Counted from the first letter of the stretch, positions 46,433 through 57,900 are shown. The stretch: 64,000 nt of DNA from Terramyces sp. JEL0728 (GCA_027603945.1 JADIIU010000061.1:16386-80385), one strand, 5' to 3'. The notes: generated by a model from the letters alone, not told the origin. Translations and numbers: made by a program.

Positions 46433-47311
46433 ATGAGAGACAGAACCTCTGAATTCTTCTCGTGTGCAGAATCAGCATCGCAGCGTAGCGAAAGCCGTCA
46501 GCATCTACTTCCAAAGCTCAAATCTAAAACAGAATTTACAAAAGCAGCCTCGCTTATCAGCAAAGAGATAAACGATACAGTCGCAAGACTTACCAAACTC
46601 ACTACCCTTGCAAAAAAGAATTCCTTGTTTGAAGACAAGCCGCAAGAAATCAATGAACTCATTTATATAATCAAACAGGACATTGCGAAAATCAACAAGC
46701 AAATTGGGCAGCTATCAGATTACCTGGTTCAGCAGAAACTTCCAAATAAATATTCCAAAGAGCACTCGCACAACGTTATTTCCAGCTTGCAGTCAAAGTT
46801 GGCAAATACCTCAGACGCTTTTACATCAGTACTAAAAGTTCGTTCCGACAATCTAAAAGAACAAACACAACGAAAAGAACAGTATTCATTTGCAGGACCG
46901 TCGACTACAGGAAATACAGATTCGCCATTGTACAATCCGGAAAGAAAATTTACTCAACAAGTCAGTAACGAAGCGGTAATTGACTTTGGATCAGGCTTCA
47001 TGCAGCAAGAGCTAGCTCTGGACAACCAAAACTCTGCATACATACAAGAGCGTAATCAAACCATTGAATCAATTGAATCCACAATTGCAGAGCTTGGCCA
47101 GATTTACACTAGATTCGCATCGGTCATAGCAGAACAACGTGAATTGGTGCAGCGAATAGATGATAATATTGTTGACGTTGAAATGAACGTTGCAGGAGCC
47201 CATACCCAATTATTAAAATACTATCAAGGAATTTCGAACAATAGAACTTTAATGTTGAAGATATTTGGGGTGATGATTACATTCTTTCTAATGTTTGTGA
47301 TGTTGTCGTAA
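46433..47311 (+). CDS. SED5: Syntaxin 5 / Sed5 Qa-SNARE
   Basis: Golgi t-SNARE for ER-Golgi traffic. Intronless, about 292 aa. N-terminus RDRTSEF is the syntaxin-5 hallmark; the Habc bundle follows, then the SNARE motif (YIQERNQTIESIESTIAELG with central Gln in LGQIYTRFASVIAEQRELVQ, NVAGAHTQLLKYY) and a C-terminal membrane anchor (IFGVMITFFLMFVML). The start at 46433 is chosen for the MRDRTSEF N-terminus; the longer open frame upstream has a non-conserved leader. Stop lies inside TAATAAA. Confidence 0.9.
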   Translation: MRDRTSEFFSCAESASQRSESRQHLLPKLKSKTEFTKAASLISKEINDTVARLTKLTTLAKKNSLFEDKPQEINELIYIIKQDIAKINKQIGQLSDYLVQQKLPNKYSKEHSHNVISSLQSKLANTSDAFTSVLKVRSDNLKEQTQRKEQYSFAGPSTTGNTDSPLYNPERKFTQQVSNEAVIDFGSGFMQQELALDNQNSAYIQERNQTIESIESTIAELGQIYTRFASVIAEQRELVQRIDDNIVDVEMNVAGAHTQLLKYYQGISNNRTLMLKIFGVMITFFLMFVMLS

Positions 47312-47413
47312 TAAATCAGATACACCCACTTGCTTTCTGTGTTTGAGCTGCCTTGTGATGCACTACACGCACAGATACCAATAACTTGTCTTTATTCAAA
47401 TCTAGTACAATAT

Positions 47414-48248
47414 TTATAGGGGCCGGCTGCTGCGCTTCCTCCTAGGCTTCTTTTTAACTTTGTCTTCTCTATAGTCCTCAACTGGAACCACTTCCGATTG
47501 GGTTTCCTTGATTTCTTGGAACCGTTTGCCCAACTTGATTTGTCTCTTTACCCACTTTGCAAACCAATGTACGTGTAACGGCATTGTGATTGTGGATATA
47601 ATTTGGAACGAGTACTTGTCTGGCCAACTTAATCGCAAGTGGTAGGCGAAATATACATGAAATACTGGGTTAGCAAAACGCACCTAGTCTGGTAATAAGA
47701 AAAGTCAATCCAAATAAATATTCACTTTTGAATTCCGGATTCAGGTATCCAACAGCCAGGATCAATGTTGGTAATTCCATTACTGCCGCTACTAGAAACG
47801 CACCGGGTACTTGATAGTGTATAATAAGCGGAATTAGCACCAGGTAGATAGTGTGATGTGCCCTGCATTAATAATAACCAACCATCCAGTCACTGGATCC
47901 ATTTGATCTGGATAACAGATATACCCAAGCAGCATATCTGCAATCAAATAAGATATAAAGTATGCTGAAACAATAACTGCCAATGGTGAGTCTATCAAAT
48001 CGAATTTGGAAAGATCAGAATCGTTTCGAAAGTACGATATTACAAATGGTATAGATGAACAGGTCATTACTATTGACGACCCTGTTGTTGTTATCCAGCT
48101 ATACTGACTTGGTCTGGAAAATTTGGTTGGGAAATATTCTTTGCAAAGGTGAAATACTGTAACTTGGAGTAGGAGGAAGGAGGCTATTAGGGCTATATTA
48201 AAGATAAGTACTGTAGAACTGCCACTCCTGGAGGGCGTTGGATAACAT
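47414..48248 (-). CDS. TLC-domain membrane protein (TMEM56/FAM57-like)
   Basis: About 258 aa, three introns (19, 20, 19 nt). The first (48193-48211) joins MLSNALQEWQFY to TLIASFLLLQVTVF. Several membrane helices follow, with YFPTKFSRPSQYSW and LGYICYPDQMDPVTGWAHHT; GWAHHTIYLVLIPLI is the TLC His motif. Then come LVAAVMELPTLILAVGYL and a basic C-terminal tail (KKKPRRKRSSRPL). TLC proteins include ceramide synthases and lipid regulators; the ceramide synthase motif is absent, so the role is open. Confidence 0.75.
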
Positions 48249-48278
48249 CTTTTTGTTTCTCAAACAATTTTTATGGAC

Positions 48279-48532
48279 TCATTGAAGGAAGCCCCACGAA
48301 ATTGAACACGTTGGTGGGAACGAGATATAATTTGCTTTTGCAGTTGCGTAAGAGCTTTCATTAACAAAACCACTAACCGTGAATTGTGTTGGTGGGGACA
48401 ATCTTACAAGATTTGTAGTTGTTGGATCTTGGCGCAGTAAAATTTACAGGTTTGGTTATTGGCTGCAGTCTCCTTAACAATGATTTCCGTACTTGCCGAT
48501 CTACCAATCAAAGCTCGGCTTGGTGTACTCAT
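48279..48532 (-). CDS. Small hypothetical protein, about 77 aa
   Basis: Splicing a 20-nt intron (48428-48447) joins MSTPSRALIGRSASTEIIV ... NNQT to YPTTTNLVRLSPPTQFTVSG and ends SISWGFLQ. The intron has the standard look of this genome and the spliced frame is open to a TGA, which supports a real gene. No family is recognised and there is no signal peptide. Lies head to head with the cysteine-rich gene at 48564. Confidence 0.45.
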
Positions 48533-48563
48533 ATTTAATATTATCGCAACGTAATCTTTTCAA

Positions 48564-48947
48564 ATGATAAACATCTTGTTTGCTCTTCTGCAGGTACAAG
48601 CGCTAAAGATCCAAACTGTGCAAGGAAACTCCATCAATAAAGACGGAGAAACATGCTTGCTATGTCCAGGCTCGGACATTGTCTGGATGATCGACGACAA
48701 CTGCTACTGCGGTACAGCAGCAAAGAATATCACCGAATGCGTCAAAACCAAGAAACCTACTTGGCCGGAAAGAGATAAAGAAATCAAACGGCAAGAGTGT
48801 GGTTCGCCAATCCATAATAAAGACTACCTGGACTGTTTCAGAGCAAATATGGAGAAATCCCAGCAGAAAGACGATTCCAATGCTATAGTCCTGCAATGTG
48901 TGGAAAGCCTGCCACCTGTTTTGGCGGTTGATCATCCCGAATTGTAA
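48564..48947 (+). CDS. Secreted cysteine-rich protein, copy A
   Basis: Intronless, 127 aa, with a putative signal peptide (MINILFALLQVQALK). The mature part has a cysteine pattern CLLCPGSDIVWMIDDNCYC, then GTAAKNITECVKTKKPTWP, shared with the next gene (see 48972). It then diverges with CGSPIHNKDYLDCFR and lacks the Ser/Thr stalk and hydrophobic tail of its neighbour, so it is probably soluble. Function unknown. Confidence 0.7.
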   Translation: MINILFALLQVQALKIQTVQGNSINKDGETCLLCPGSDIVWMIDDNCYCGTAAKNITECVKTKKPTWPERDKEIKRQECGSPIHNKDYLDCFRANMEKSQQKDDSNAIVLQCVESLPPVLAVDHPEL

Positions 48948-48971
48948 GTATGAAAAAGTTTTGAAAATAAA

Positions 48972-49545
48972 ATGGCGACGATTTTAATTCTTGCTTCCAC
49001 AGTACTTTCGCAATCAGTATGGAACTCTGCTTCAGGAGGGATCAGCACAGCCAATTATGCAAATGCAACCAGTACAATAAATGTTACAACTTCGCAGGGA
49101 TTAGCTTGCTTACCTTGTACAGGATCAAGCATTGTCTGGGCAGTAAATACAGCTTGCTACTGTGGATCTACCGCACAAGCCATCGCTAACTGTGTATCAG
49201 GAAAGAATCCTTCATGGCCATTGCTTCCGATCGATCCTGCGATTTTAAACATGAACTGTCCAGCTCCATCAGGTAAGTTTAATTAATCTAGTCGACCCTG
49301 CCGGCTATACTAACTGTATAAATGCTAAAGCTCCTAAACAGGATCCTAACGCAGACCAAATTGTTGGTAGCTGTATTTCTAGTACTGGTGCACAGGTGTC
49401 TGTTGGGGTTGCCAATGGGACTACTGGGTCGAGCAATGGAACTACTGGTTCTGGAAGTAGCCAAGGGACAGGAACTACAAAGAATGATGCCCAAGGAATT
49501 AGTGTGTTTGGATGGGCTATAATTGGTGCAATTCTTCTTTTTTAA
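48972..49545 (+). CDS. GPI-anchored cysteine-rich surface protein, copy B
   Basis: About 184 aa with one 19-nt intron (49273-49291). Putative signal peptide (MATILILASTVLSQ), an Asn/Thr stretch with N-glycosylation sites (NATSTINVTT), then the module CLPCTGSSIVWAVNTACYC, GSTAQAIANCVSGKNPSWP, identical in spacing to copy A. After GYTNCINAKAP and SCISSTG comes a Gly/Ser/Thr stalk (NGTTGSSNGTTGSGSSQG) and a hydrophobic tail (VFGWAIIGAILLF), the layout of a GPI-anchor signal. The start ATG follows copy A's stop by only 25 bases, so the two are a tandem duplication. Confidence 0.75.
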
Positions 49546-49642
49546 TATAATATCGGTGATTTCTAAGGTATTTGAATGCAGTAGGTGGATTTAGTTTGAC
49601 AGCACTGTCTTGTCGATTTCAAGAAAAAAAGCATCTCGAAAA

Positions 49643-51093
49643 ATGGAACAAATCCATCTCGCCAGAGAGTTTGCTACTGAGCAAATTCAAAAATTACACC
49701 TCATCTTGGAATCAAACGTATATGGAAAACAATTGCTGCAATACGCTGATCTTATTTCTCACCAAATTCAAACCTACGACTATGATTCCGTCCAATGGAA
49801 AGATTTGGTGGTTGGGTTTATCGTAGCAATTTACCTGTGGGAAACTTACCTTGATTTGCGTCAACACTCTCGCTTGAAAAAGAATATCATTCCGCAAGCG
49901 CTTGCTGAAGTGATCACCAAGGAAAAGTTTGCACAGTCGAATGCTTACAATATTGACAAGAGCAGATTCAAGATTATGTACCAGGGCATCTACAATATCG
50001 CGCAGATTATCCTTGCTATTCAGTACGATTTGTTTCCTATCGTCTGGGATTATTCAAAGGAATTCATGGAATTGGCGACTTTGCCCCAATCTGAGGTAAT
50101 ATTAACTAACCCTAGATTATACAATCTATTGTATTTGCCGCTCTTTTGATTTCTTTGAACACCGTGGTTAATATCCCAATCCAACTCTATTCCAACTTTG
50201 TTATTGAAGAACGACATGGATTCAACAAACAAACTTATGGCTTGTTCTTCTCTGATACTATTAAGACCTACTTGCTGACTTTGATCATTGGTATGCCTGT
50301 TCTCGCTGGTTTCTTGGCTGTCATTCAATGGGCAGGAAAGAACTTTTTCCTCTATGTTTGGTTATTCATGGTCGCGTTCCAGATCTTTTTTATGGTCATC
50401 TTCCCAACATTTATCCAACCGTTGTTCAACAAATTCACATCTTTGGAAGATGGCGAATTGAAGCAAAAGATTGATGCCTTGGCTTCCAAATTAAAGTTCC
50501 CGCTAACCAAAGTTTATGTTGTTGACGGATCAAAGAGATCTAGCCACTCTAACGCATACTTTTATGGATTTTTCAACAACAAGCGAATTGTAATATTCGA
50601 TACCTTATTAACTCAATCTACCCACAATGAAGTTATTGCTGTTTTGGGTAAGACATACACTAACCGCAGCTCATGAATTGGGCCATTGGTACCATAACCA
50701 TGTTTTCAAGAGATTATTAGTCGCTCAAGCGCACCTGTTTGTCTTGTTCTACTGCTTCAACTTTATTGTCAATTTGCAATCACTCTACACTTCATTCGGA
50801 TTCACCAGCAAGCCAATTATTGTCGGGTTCCTCTTATTCCAATTCATTTACTCACCAGTTGAAACTTTAATTGGCTTCTTTATGAATGTGATTTCACGAA
50901 GAGATGAATTCCAAGCTGATGCATTCGCAAAGAAACTCGGACACGATAAAGACTTGAAATCTGGTAATTTATACTAATTGAAGGTTTGATTAAACTCCAA
51001 ATCGAAAACCTTTCCAACATGAATCCTGATCCACTCTACTCTGTTTGGCATCATAGCCATCCACCGCTTGTTCAAAGATTAGCTGCACTTTAA
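49643..51093 (+). CDS. STE24: CAAX prenyl protease 1 (Ste24)
   Basis: Multi-pass ER zinc metalloprotease that trims prenylated CAAX proteins; about 462 aa. Introns: one after LPQSE (20 nt), one (22 nt) splitting the codon before the HELGH zinc site, and one (20 nt) after LKSG. Landmarks: FVIEERHGFNKQT, VVDGSKRSSHSNAYFYGF, AHELGHWYHNH (HExxH), SRRDEFQADAFAKKLG (third zinc ligand Glu) and terminal NPDPLYSVWHHSHPPLVQRL. All are canonical. Confidence 0.94.
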
Positions 51094-51126
51094 TTGAACT
51101 TAATAAAGCACGTTGATTGCACCAAT

Positions 51127-52683
51127 TTATTCTTCAAATAACACTTCACCTCGTAACAATAATTTGGGCACACTAATCGTAGTCCTACCTTCGTGTGGAC
51201 ATTCATGTGGAAAACAAAACAGTCTACCTGTAACTGGCTTGACCAGTTCCAACAAATTGCCTTTGCTGCCCGGTTTAGGGATAGATTCGAGAATAGCGGT
51301 TTCACCGCCGTATTCACAATCACTCAGGTACAAAATAAACGTGTGTGTAGATCTTTTGGTCCCTTCTGTTCTTGATAGATCGATATGTGCTGGCAACCAC
51401 CCACCTTGAAATTCATAGTCCAGATACCGCATTTGGGGCATTGCTATTATCTTGGTAGATATTCCTGATATTTCCATTGCACTGTTGAATTGCTGCTGCA
51501 CTGCTTTAAGTGTATCGCAATAATATGATCTATTACTACAAGATTTCTTTTGTGCTTGTGCTACTGGAAGTCTGTGAAACATTGAAATCATAGTATTTAT
51601 GAATTCGTCTGTAAAGCATCCATCTAGGTAAAAACTGCCTTTTCCAGTGTTTCCAATATGATTTGGATAAAGTTGTAATAGTTTTGTCGCCTTGCCGGGC
51701 TTGTCTGTTGAAAGTGCTTTATAAATCTTGGTAGAATCTCGTGCTAGTACTCCTGAATGTTCAGGAATAGATTCATCTGCTCCAGACTTTACTAACAGCT
51801 CCACTATCTTGCCATTTCGCTTCCATGTAGCAATAAATAAAGCAGTTTGTCCATATTCATTTCTAACATTAAGCTCTGCCCCCGCCTCTATCAAAGCTTT
51901 GACTTTTGCTTCATTCCCAATTGTAGCTGCTTTGAAAAGTTCTGTGTTTCTCTGTGACCGCACTGTTCCTAAATACATTCGATTCAATTCAGACATTCTT
52001 AAAGCTTTAAACACAGGCTTCTTTGGTATATTTTGTTTGTTCAGTTTGGTGTCTAATTTCAAGTACAAATCCAGTGATTGCTGATAGATCTCTGAAGGGG
52101 ATCTATGTTTGGTGTTTGTACATTCTGATGGTTTCTCCAAATCAATTGCTACACCGCATTTGCATTCCATATCATTAAATGTATCATTTTCCAGAAATAT
52201 CTGCCAAAAGCACATTTCGCATGTGTTGTGAGTGCAAGATGGAAAGGTGAAACAGGTTGTTTCTTTTTCGCAGTTGATACAGGTATCTGCAATCACTCCT
52301 GTTCTGAGTTGGAAAACGAGCATAATAATCCATGTGGCATATGCAGGAAGCTTTTTCCACATAATATCCAGAACACCGTATCCATTGAGGTTGTATTTGG
52401 ATATGGAAGGGTCTGCACCACCTCTTAACAGTAAGGAAGCAATAACATCCCTCTTGAATATAAAACAATATTCAAGCAAAGTTTTGCCACTATAGAATTG
52501 GTTCAAATCGAATTGACTGATATGAACAACACCAAAGCTGGCTTGACTGTTTGCTTCAATTGCAGCAATAAAATTTTCAAATTCCCTGTCCGATATGCGT
52601 TGTCTCACTGTATTTGAATGGTGGATTTCATAGATGGTCCTCTCCCTTTGCGCTCTTCGTTTGCTTTGTCTTGACTTTTTCAT
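51127..52683 (-). CDS. Ankyrin / zinc-binding / 2OG-Fe(II) oxygenase fusion
   Basis: Intronless, 518 aa. N-terminal ankyrin-like units (KTLLEYCFIFKRDVIASLLL, GGADPSISKYNLNGYGVLD) precede a RING-like cysteine cluster (CINCEKETTCFTFPSCTHNT, CEMCFWQIF, ECKCG). More ankyrin repeats follow (FKAATIGNEAKVKALIEAGA, NEYGQTALFIATWKRNGKIV). The C-terminus is a 2-oxoglutarate/Fe(II) dioxygenase of prolyl-4-hydroxylase type: LPAHIDLS (HxD), HTFILYLSDCEYGGETAIL, and PHECPHEG with the distal His, then TTISVPKLLLRGEVLFE (Arg for 2OG). All iron ligands appear present, so it is likely active on a protein side chain. Cellular target unknown. Convergent with Ste24; stop inside AATAAA. Confidence 0.8.
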   Translation of the reverse strand: MKKSRQSKRRAQRERTIYEIHHSNTVRQRISDREFENFIAAIEANSQASFGVVHISQFDLNQFYSGKTLLEYCFIFKRDVIASLLLRGGADPSISKYNLNGYGVLDIMWKKLPAYATWIIMLVFQLRTGVIADTCINCEKETTCFTFPSCTHNTCEMCFWQIFLENDTFNDMECKCGVAIDLEKPSECTNTKHRSPSEIYQQSLDLYLKLDTKLNKQNIPKKPVFKALRMSELNRMYLGTVRSQRNTELFKAATIGNEAKVKALIEAGAELNVRNEYGQTALFIATWKRNGKIVELLVKSGADESIPEHSGVLARDSTKIYKALSTDKPGKATKLLQLYPNHIGNTGKGSFYLDGCFTDEFINTMISMFHRLPVAQAQKKSCSNRSYYCDTLKAVQQQFNSAMEISGISTKIIAMPQMRYLDYEFQGGWLPAHIDLSRTEGTKRSTHTFILYLSDCEYGGETAILESIPKPGSKGNLLELVKPVTGRLFCFPHECPHEGRTTISVPKLLLRGEVLFEE

Positions 52684-52722
52684 ATCGCAAAAATGAGAAA
52701 AAACAATTTATTCTATTGGACT

Positions 52723-53943
52723 CTAAAACATCAAAGTTTGTAAGGTTTGAACGTATGGTTGAGATGCAAAATCAGTGTAGGCTGGGTTAAAGACACCGTA
52801 GGTGTTTGTTTCGCCAGTTTCGCGATGTTCAATTCCCTGTAATTAGTAAAAGCTTACTGCTAATTCCCAAACAGACCAGTGGACCTTGGTTTCCTTGATA
52901 TAGCGAAGGAGGAATCCCCACCATACATTACCATCTTGGCTGTAGACGTTGGTTCCAAATTCGCCCAACCAAACTGGGTAGTACTGCAAGAGGTAGCCCC
53001 AATCTGCGTTGACTGCATCTTTCCATTGCTCATAAGTAGTTGCGTTCCAGTTTTTGAAATTGTAGAACCAATCATAAGAGTGGACGGAATACACGACCTT
53101 GTTTGGGACGTTCAGGCTTACAGGTTGCAGGAATACGCCTTGCAGGTTTTGAGGGCAGCGCAGATGTTGCAGATCTGCAGTACCGCTAAGGATTGAAGTA
53201 ACCATAGTGGAATCTAATACAAACATGCCTTGGACAAAGATTAAAGCGTTAGGGTTGTAGCCTAGCACCATATTGCCCATTCGTTCAGCAGCAGCCTTCC
53301 AATCAGTCTTGAGACCAGTTCCCCAAGTAGGATATTGCGTTTGGAAAATGTCTAGGACCTTCTTTCCGAAAATATTAATGTAGTAGAGCGCAGGTCTAAT
53401 TTCGTTGCGTAAATCCACACCGATTACCCATGGGTTTTTGGCATTCAATTGAACCATAGTTGCGAGTTGTTGATGCACTTGATCTTCGGTCCAGTTATGG
53501 TTGTACCACAATCCGTTATCATCGTTAGGGTCGCAGCACCAGCCGGCATCCATCATGTGGTAATCAAGAATAACCATAATTTGATTGGCGGTAAGAACAT
53601 CAACAATGTGCTGATAAATAGAGATCGCAGTTTGTCCAACAAGACTTGGGTTTGGTTTCAAGAGCGAGGCTTTTACAATGGGATTGTCTCTAACCATTTG
53701 GGCGGAGAATTCCAAACGAATGCAGTTGAATTTTGCCTTCTTGACCAAACTTACCAAGTAATCTACAGTTTGAAATTCTAAACCAAAGGTCAAAAAGTCT
53801 TGCATATGTGCTCCACTCCATGCTGCACAGTGCAAGTGGACTGGAGTGTTGGCTGAGTCTACAATTTGATTTCCCGATGTGCTGAGTGGTGGTACTATGG
53901 CAAACACTGCACTAAGTAATCCTGAAAGTAGGTGGAATTTCAT
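52723..53943 (-). CDS. Secreted glycoside hydrolase family 5 (cellulase-like)
   Basis: About 399 aa with one 21-nt intron (52837-52857). Signal peptide MKFHLLSGLLSAVFAIV. GH5 marks: FNCIRLEFSAQMV, VILDYHMMDAGWCC, acid/base Glu in VIGVDLRNEIRPA, and nucleophile Glu in VWLGEFGTNVYS near the end, with VYSVHSYDWFYNF between. The intron restores WSVWELAGIEHRETGETNT and a C-terminal tail. It probably cleaves beta-1,4 or beta-1,3 glucan; specificity cannot be fixed from sequence. Divergent from the PLA2-like gene. Confidence 0.88.
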
Positions 53944-54345
53944 TGGCGAATGTTCCCATATCCAGAATATAAATCAATTGATTGTCACGGCTAAGTTTCC
54001 ATTTTTGGCAAAGCAAACCACATACCCAGTCCATTCCTTGCAAACAGACCCTCGTGAGCACATTGTTCTGCGCAGTATGATAGATGTTCTATTCTATTGA
54101 AATCGGGCGAATACCCGCAAAGGAATTTAACTGTGGTTCTTTTTTGGTCTCATTCTGGGAAGCAAGGATAATGCAGATTGCCAGCCTCAATTAGTAACAT
54201 AAGGAAGATGCCGCAGTAATTCTGCACATGTTACCAACTTAAAATGACAATCTCTTCCTGGAACAATAGCACATTGTTTTGATCTTCCCATGGATGGATC
54301 CCAACCAGCAGGATAAAACGTAAACAAACCGGAAAGAAGCGCGGA
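53944..54345. other. Divergent intergenic region
   Basis: About 400 bases between the GH5 gene (minus) and the PLA2-like gene (plus). No coding signal found on either strand; presumably both promoters. Confidence 0.6.
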
Positions 54346-54894
54346 ATGTGGTTGTTTGTTAGTCTTATTGCATCTGCGAAAGGTGGAGTACCATGTACCA
54401 GTGCTGGAACGCCGGCGGGTTGTGATAATTCACGAATAAAGCCTTGTGGAACTTTATCTGGATATCCAGTAATCAAATCTGGGACAGATACAGATTGTGC
54501 AGCAAATCCAAATTCGTTCCACCGTGGAGACAATTATATTGTGCAATTCAACAAAGGAAATGGAGGCCAGTGTTATGAATTGTTGATGCGGGTTGGTGAA
54601 TGCTGGGGAACCAATCCAATCAACAATGCCAACTACAATTGCCAAGGGAGATGCGGGCCAGGGTGTGGTGGTATCGCTTGTAGCAACTGGGCAAAAGACT
54701 GTTTGAAGCACGATGTGTGCTCGTGGTACTTTGGTGCCAGTGGTGGTTCTGGCGATCCAAACTGCGGTGATGAATACAACCAGGCGTTCAATGATTGGAA
54801 TACAGACTGCGTATTCGGCAGCTCGTGTAAACTTCTCTCTCCCAGCCAGTCCAGTTCTTGTTGCTCCAATAATCCAATGGTTGGAACTTGTTAA
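54346..54894 (+). CDS. Secreted PLA2-like cysteine-rich protein
   Basis: Intronless, 182 aa, putative short signal peptide (MWLFVSLIASAKG). The core CQGRCGPGCGGIACSNWAK then DCLKHDVCSWY has the CxxHDxC arrangement of phospholipase A2 active sites, followed by GASGGSGDPNCGDEYNQAF. Twelve or more cysteines suggest a heavily disulfide-bonded secreted protein. Similar secreted proteins occur in fungi and oomycetes; activity is not established. The His-Asp pair is consistent with enzymatic function, but a calcium-loop match is only partial. Convergent with the P2C ATPase gene, 24 bases apart. Confidence 0.7.
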   Translation: MWLFVSLIASAKGGVPCTSAGTPAGCDNSRIKPCGTLSGYPVIKSGTDTDCAANPNSFHRGDNYIVQFNKGNGGQCYELLMRVGECWGTNPINNANYNCQGRCGPGCGGIACSNWAKDCLKHDVCSWYFGASGGSGDPNCGDEYNQAFNDWNTDCVFGSSCKLLSPSQSSSCCSNNPMVGTC

Positions 54895-54918
54895 AAATAA
54901 ACGGGCTTTATTCGAAAC

Positions 54919-57900
54919 CTATTTTAATCCAACATAAGAAAACTTTGTTGGATGCAAATCCAAACCATGCACCTCTTGCGAAAATTTGATAGAGTTCTTG
55001 GACCGCATTATTGCCAATCGGATACAAGCATACACAAAAGTAACGATTCCGAATGCAATACCAATTAGCCAGGACAATGGAGTGAGCTTATCTTCAGTTC
55101 CAAAAGCAATGTTGAAAGGAGGAACATAGACAATCATCATTACTAAAGCCGCTCCCAAAAAGATTCCAATGAAATTACGACTGTTGGTGAACATAAACTT
55201 TCCAACTGGGTAATTGAACTTTGCTTTTACGCAAAACAAGTTGAACGATTGTTGAATCATTAGACAAAGATAGTATGCGGAGTTTCCGAATGCAACTGCG
55301 TCGAGTAGTTCATCTTGGGTAAAAGACTGTCCAGTAACCGTAGATACCAACGTATAACCACTAGCGCCAAAGTTAGGATCGGTAGCGTCGGTTGGTGTAA
55401 TCCCAACATGGTACCACATTGCAAAGAAATATGCAACAAGGCAGCCAACAGTTTGGATGGTGCCAACTTCAAGGTACGCGTACGAAAGTACACCCGAATC
55501 AACCAAAGTCTCTTCATCGATTGGTTCGTACCAATTTCTTTTGATTCGTTGCCAAAGAGAGGGAGGGCCGTTTTTAGCATCACTTTTGGTTCTTGCAATT
55601 GATGCAGCGGTAACTGGTCTTCGAGGTTGCAGTTTCATCAAGCTGCTTTTGTCTTCGGGAATATCCCAGGCAAAGGATAGTGCAAGAAAGAGTTCAAAGC
55701 CTAAATCTACCACCATAATCAAAATTGCACTCAGAGGGAGTGGAATTGGAACCGCTACGTTCAGCAAGTTGGCAAAGACTAGGGTTAGAGCGGCAAACCT
55801 TCTGGCATAGTGTGGGTAATAGTATATTTTACGCTTTTCTTCAAGTTTTGGAAAATCAACCTTCCTTCTTCGATGCCATTGACACACGAAGCAAAGTTGT
55901 CGTCAATTAAAATCATAGCTGCAGCTTCTTTGGACACATCCGAACCAGATAGATTCATTGCAATACCTAGATCGGCCTTCTTCAAAGCTGGAGAGTCGTT
56001 GACACCATCCCCAGTAACCCCAACGATATGGCCAAGTGACTGCGCATGCTTCACAATTGCCAGCTTGTGTTTTGGCGATGTCCTTGCAAAAATGATTTCA
56101 TCTTTCGAGAATATGTTATCCCAATCAGCCTCAGTTAGCCCGTCTATTTTTTCACCATGAATAACAATTGCATGAGCGTCGGACTCGGGTACATCCTCTG
56201 GCCTACATTTTCGTTTCTCGGCCAGCGAATCTCTTGTATCTTGAAGCATCAGGTTGATTTTTCTACCAATAGATTCGGCGGTCAACGGATGGTCACCGGT
56301 AACCATCATTACTTTGATGCCAGCTTCTCTACAATGCCCAATAGCTTCTCGAACGCCGTGTTTTGGAGGATCTTCTAATGAAATCAATCCATAAAACGTC
56401 AAATTATCCTATTATTATGCAGCACCTACCTTTGGATAGTTTGGCGGATCTTTTTTAAATTCGTAGTCTGGGTGGTATTTGTCTCCGGGCAAAGCATAGC
56501 AAGCAAAGGCAAGTACTCTATGGCCCTTTGAAGCCATAAAGTTGTAAGTTTCGTCATATTTAGCAATGTGTGCTTCGGTAAGTGGGATTGCACTCTCCCC
56601 ATTGTGGAAAGTGGAACACAGCTTGAGTACTCGTTCAGGCGCACCCTTTAGATACAACATAAAATGTCCGTTACTATGCTTTTTTCTATGGATTGTCATT
56701 GCCCATTTGTTGTCAGAATTAAAGGGAATTTCAAACACTTTTGGATAGTCATCATGCAAGCTGTTGAACTTTTCAATTCTCTGAGCTGCATTTCTTAGTA
56801 GCCCAGCCTCAGTTGCGTCGCCCAAAACCGCACGAGTAGCAATCGGACCTTCATTGCTTTCGAATCTAGCGCGAGAGCAAAGTGCTGACATATGTAAGAC
56901 TTCATTCAACGGAGGATAATCGAGATCTATTTCAATGGCGGCTGAATCTATCCCGCTTTGTCTGATAGCAAAGAAAAGCTTGCTACCAGACCAGATGTAC
57001 GTAACTGTCATTTGATTACGCGTCAAAGTGCCAGTTTTGTCGGTTGCTAGCAATGTAATCGCGCCAAGAGTTTCTACACCCTGCAAATCCTTCACCAAAA
57101 CATTTCTATGAGCCATTTTCTTTGCAGCTAGAGATAACAAAATGGTAACAGTGGCTGGAAGTCCTTCTGGGACAAACCCTACAAATGTTCCGATCGCGAA
57201 ATTAAAAGCGTACGACCAGGTATTGTTTCTGGCGAATTTGGCTACAAAAAAGAAGGTAAGAGCAGTCAACCCGGCAACACCAGCAATTGTATAGACGAAA
57301 AAGTTGATTTCTTGATTCACTGGAGACTCGCGCCGTTCCTCATTTGAAGTCAAAAAAGCAATTTGCCCAATCACGGTATTGTCACCAGTTCGAATAACAA
57401 TACCATAGCATTCCCCATTTACACATAATGTTCCATTAAACATAAGATTATGCGCTTCAAGCGGGCTTTTTTGGCTGTTTTGTATGCCGCGTTCTTGAGC
57501 TTCAGCTTCGCCAGTTAAAGAAGCATTGTCAACCTTGGCGTCGCTCGAAGCAAAAATGTACAAATCAGCAGGAATTTTATCACCAGAACGAATATACACG
57601 ACATCCCCTTTTACCAACTCGGCCGCATGGATGTTGATGGACTTTCCGTCGCGTATTATGTTACATTTTGCAGGAATAAGGTTCTGCAGTTAATTGCGTA
57701 TTACCAAAAACGATTCCAAGATTGCTTGGGATTTTTGAGTTTGGTAAAACTCGATAAAAGCGTTCAAAAAGGCGACAGCAATACAGATAGCGCCAATATA
57801 GACCTATGATTAGCAAGTGGTTACATTAGTAGCGTTGTCAACAGGATCTACCGCATAGATAATATATGCTACTACTCCTGATACCCAGAGCATCACATTA

